From: Agrostemma githago
Lineage: Eukaryota > Streptophyta > Magnoliopsida > Caryophyllales > Caryophyllaceae
Assembly (NCBI GenBank): GCA_958450325.1
Contig: OY288257.1
Span: 17,379,873-17,443,872 of the forward strand
Direction: 5' to 3'
DNA length: 64,000 nucleotides
In this document: piece after piece, positions 61,244 to 64,000 of the stretch
Numbering within the stretch: the first letter of the stretch is position 1
How the letters are laid out: each line of letters starts with the position of its first letter
Translations under genes and position numbers: made by a program
The notes under the pieces: generated by a model
Told to the model about the DNA's origin: nothing
The model's input: only the letters and a program-made list of their open reading frames with translations
The model's database searches: none

Positions 61244-62157
61244 ATTCTGCACTCCATTACATTTTGCAAACCATTATATCCAATATAATTGTTGTCTCTG
61301 CTTATTGAAAAATTGGATGTGAATCTGTCCAGGTACGTCTGGATCAAGCTGCACATGTCAGTCGTTTAATTTGCGAGGGATATTGTGTAGACACGTAATC
61401 TGGATATATTCATCGAAAGGGCTGACCACTATACCCGAAAACATGGTAACCAAAAGGTGGACAAAAGAGGCTGTTCGCACTGCTCGTATCAGTGATGAAG
61501 GATTAGACGGCGAAAATACCGACATCATCGACGGAAAACAGATAGAGATGTCGAAATTATGGTCGGAAATCCATGAGACAATGGGACTTCTAAGGGCAGG
61601 AGACAAGGCAGATGTGGAAAGCTTGTGCGGATTAATACGGGAGTTCAGGCTGCAGAGGCAGCCATTTTCTAGTGGGGGGAATATTGGCAAAACACAGGAA
61701 CTTGAAAATATGCTTGGGTGTACGACCTCTAACAATATCACAATACTCTCTCCAAAGATTTCTAAGACAAAAGGCAGCGGAAAGCGGATGTTGTCAAGCA
61801 ATGAAAAGAAGGTCGCACTTTCTAGGAAGCCAAAACGCATGTGCAATAACTGCAAACAGATGGCGCACCACGACAAACAAAACTGTCCAAATCCGTTCGC
61901 AGCACGACCCCCTAAACAGCCTACTAACCCAACCAATGATGCGGATGACGAGGATGAAGTAGATGAAGACATCGAAGGAGAAGAAACTGAAGAAGACACC
62001 GAGGAAGATGAGGATGAACAAGTGTTTTGAGAATACTCGTGTTCTTTGTCATTACAAGAATTTTTGCTTTTTTCCTAGTTTACAATCATAAGGATAATTT
62101 TGTACACATTTTTGCAATTAACACTATATTTATTTAATACATGTGTTTTTGGTTAGA

Positions 62158-62538
62158 GTATCATCTCATGTGCGTCGGAGTAACACTATTCATCTGTTAC
62201 AGTAATAGAAACAATGCATTGAAGTAACTGAGGGCAGCAGTGTTGTTCATTCATTGACAAAGTACCAATATTGGTGATTGCAATATCATTGTACTAACGC
62301 CATTAATCACTTAAAGTAACGTAATATGTTTATTAAAGTAACATTTACACTGCTTCGATGTAACACAAAAGATTGAGAGACCAAAGAAAATTGGGTTAAA
62401 CTTAAGTAATTCCCATAGTAACACCAACAGTGAATTAGAGTAACAGCTGCAGCTAGTCAGTGTAACAGAGTGAATTAGAGTAACAGCTTCAATGCATTGG
62501 TGATAGTCAAAATACGAATGTAATTAGACAGGTAACTA
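62158..62538 (+). repeat. GTAACA boxes, clusters 10-12, between the two MULE genes
   Basis: Boxes at 62158 (GTATCAT), 62180, 62202 (GTAATAG) and 62224; 62316, 62338 and 62360; 62418, 62440 and 62462 with extras at 62480 and 62532. Steps within clusters are 22 bp. They keep the same orientation although the next gene is on the other strand. Confidence 0.86.
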
Positions 62539-62596
62539 AACAATACAAACCATTAAATCGTAGTTACAAAAGAGATGACATGTTTCAGTAAACACG

Positions 62597-64000
62597 TTAT
62601 TTTTTCCGGCCCTTTGTTTGCTTGCTCTTGGGACCGTCGATGATCTTTTGTCTAGTGTTCTCATAATTGGCTACGTTTTCCAATAATTGCGATCACACCT
62701 TGTTCTTATCTGCCAACAGAAGTGTGGCTGCAAGTTGGACCACCAGATATCGTCTGTTGACCTTCCTCTCGAGGTCTATGTGGTGGAATGTACGACCCTC
62801 GTACATCAACATGTGCATCATATGGAAAATTCCCGACTCGTCACAGGTTACCCCTGGTTTCTGCCACTTAAACTTGACCTCATTAAACTCGAAAGTAACG
62901 ATTTCAGCTGCACCGGGGACTTTGAGCTTATCGAGGTAATCCCTGATTGTTGACACCTGTGTGTATCACAGCAACGTTGTTAGGTGAAAAACAGATAGCC
63001 GTATGCACTAATAACTACTAGCATATATATACTAACCATTATCGTTGCAGCCTTGTACAAGACTGTTTCTTTCACGTTCGTGTAGACTTGGTGGTCAAGG
63101 AGATCTATTGTCCTGTCTTTACGATTAATGCACACGCATGAGTAATAATCATCGATGTTGATCGGGACAAACATGAGATCAGCTTCCAAGTTAAGAGAAC
63201 GACCACACTTCCTTCTAAAAAGATCGAGGTGGGACATCAAGATGTCCACTGCCCGCGTGGACGGGCTGTCTTCATCCTCGTCAAGCATCCCATAGAGGCA
63301 GTCCTACAAACATATTCAACGTGTCTCAGATTGGGTTCAACTGTGTAGAAGTCTTCCAATAAGAGCATGGGGAAGTAACACATTCACTACGTAACAGACT
63401 AAAGTAACACGTCTCCTACATTACAGTAACACAATTTCATCTTTAAAATAACACCATCCATATGTTGAGGGACATGTATATATATATATGTACACAAATG
63501 CAATAGTAATGCGTACCGTCTGTCGTATACCAAAGTATGTCGTCGTAGGTGTCTCGCCCGAATCAGTAGCGGGGGGTGGAAGCCTGTTCAACAGCATCGG
63601 CCAGCATTCGATGATGCACGTCCTCATATTCTGACCCGGTAACATTGAACGTATGTCATTCCGCTCAATTGTAGCCAGGAGTGAATAGTTTGCAACCTCC
63701 TCGCTGAAGGAAAACAAAAAATACCTCGTCAAAAAATCTGTTTTAATATTCACCCATTAATGTTACAGTAAATGCATACCAATTTTTCAGAGTTGTAAGC
63801 TCCACAAGGCAGTAGTCCACGACGTCTTTGCGACGGACGTCGATCTTACTTAACAATGTCCTGTTGTTTAGTAGAAACGGTGACAGCATGGGAGAGTTCG
63901 CATCTTCGCCGCCACAGTCAATTGAGCAGCCAAGTCCGTCACCCTCACCACGGTTTTGGCTCTTCAGGACGGATCTTGTCCGCGTTGAGAACTCAGAGTC
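62597..64000 (-). pseudogene. Ulp1/SENP-like (C48) protein, catalytic residues replaced
   Basis: Minus-strand exons 64000-63781 (open), 63703-63517, 63304-63037 and 62958-62597, with GT/AG borders. Exon 63703-63517 has IRSMLPGQNMRTCIIECW, the N-terminal part of the C48 fold. The next has MFVPINIDDYYSCVCIN and TIDLLDH, where the catalytic His would be expected in place of the first Tyr; the Asp of LLD is kept. The last has TCDESGIFHMMHM, with Ser where D-C-G has the catalytic Cys. A TGA at 62693-62695 (probably from CGA) stops the frame 32 codons before its natural end TAA at 62597. MULE-borne Ulp1 genes are known; the loss of two catalytic residues suggests no protease activity. Confidence 0.68.
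63375..63454 (+). repeat. GTAACA boxes, cluster 13, intron of the Ulp1-like gene
   Basis: Boxes at 63375, 63391, 63404, 63426 and 63448 (ATAACAC); the last three are 22 bp apart. It falls in the intron between 63304 and 63517 and is read on the strand opposite to the gene. Confidence 0.82.

Larger units (their letters stand above)
58171..62030 (+). pseudogene. FAR1/FRS-like MULE transposase gene
   Basis: Proposed exons: 58171-58234 (ATG start, MDSITASSSSTVDKQLIEYN), 58735-58778, 59063-59568, 59889-61037 and 61333-62030, with GT/AG borders. The exon 2/3 phase does not fit, so that junction is uncertain. Exon 3 holds the FAR1 DNA-binding domain (Cys in LLVCNRQG and RRCGCKA, His in GHNHEL). Exon 4 has the MULE transposase core: SFDPTYGTNKY (first Asp), TEQDPG (second Asp), CMWHI and QRSESENSF (Glu). 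Exon 5 has a SWIM finger (CTC...CRH), an acidic end and a zinc knuckle CNNCKQMAHHDKQNC. Breaks: TAG at 60024-60026, frameshift near 60092 and TAG at 60407-60409. Confidence 0.82.
57881..64000. mobile_element. FAR1-type MULE carrying a Ulp1-like gene (right end outside window)
   Basis: The interval holds a FAR1-like MULE transposase gene on the + strand and a Ulp1-like gene on the - strand, a pairing known from plant MULEs (Kaonashi-type). The left end is put at GTAAGGCTCTTATGAGTCTC, directly after the (TA)n tract, by position only, because the other terminus and the 9-bp duplication are out of view. Its introns and spacers contain many GTAACAC boxes. All genes carry stops or frameshifts, so this copy is dead. 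Confidence 0.6.

Noticed and set aside
58528..63454. CRISPR-like array (regular repeats with variable spacers)
   Set aside because: The conserved part is only 6-7 bp, the spacing is 22 bp, clusters have three units, and the context is a eukaryotic transposon.

Overview
This window is repeat-dense plant nuclear DNA. The evidence is Athila-type Ty3/gypsy elements, a plant L1 LINE with DUF4283-like ORF1, a CACTA element, Stowaway-type MITEs, a FAR1-type MULE, and plant gene fragments (gamma-glutamyl-peptidase-like and LRR-receptor-kinase-like). A flowering plant, probably a eudicot, fits; the species cannot be named from the sequence. I found no intact host gene. Almost everything is transposable elements, and most of the large ones sit inside other elements.

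Layout. (1) 1-7830: a non-coding LTR retrotransposon (LARD-like, very long LTRs of about 3.84 kb) whose 5' end lies outside the window; its internal domain holds a perfect (ATT)n array of about 656 bp. (2) 8185-57394: a tandem duplication of a ~5.6 kb unit. Each unit holds a truncated or whole Stowaway MITE and one long non-LTR retrotransposon. That retrotransposon looks like the restriction-like-endonuclease (R2-like) type rather than the usual plant L1 type. Two further 5'-truncated relatives follow head to tail, all joined by (TAA)n tracts. Unit 2 (51838-57394) is uninterrupted. Unit 1 (8185-51834) was later interrupted three times: by an Athila element (Athila-A, 9065-32355, TSD GCGGA) that itself contains a second Athila (Athila-B, 15189-24843, TSD CCCGA); by a solo LTR related to the first element (32405-35916, TSD CCGTC); and by a CACTA transposon (37068-48261, TSD CCG) carrying an L1 LINE (37611-42379), gene fragments, MITEs and a Helitron 3' end. 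Unit 2 preserves the empty target site of all three. (3) 57881-64000: a MULE with a degenerate FAR1-like transposase gene (+) and a degenerate Ulp1-like gene (-), running off the window.

The strongest unexplained signal is in the MULE. Its introns and spacers, but not its coding exons, carry about 47 copies of a GTAACA(C) box. They are arranged in clusters of mostly three boxes at exactly 22-bp centre-to-centre spacing, all in the same orientation. The second is the plant R2-like LINE living in (TAA)n tails. The third is a shared promoter architecture in the two Athila families: a block of short palindromes just upstream of the LTR TATA box, repeated inside the element upstream of the 3' gene region.

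Limits: all boundaries, identities and counts were read by eye. Protein family calls rest on motifs I recognise, not on a search. Nearly every element ORF carries stops or frameshifts, so they are called pseudogenes; the exceptions are L1 ORF1 and the Athila-A 3' ORF.
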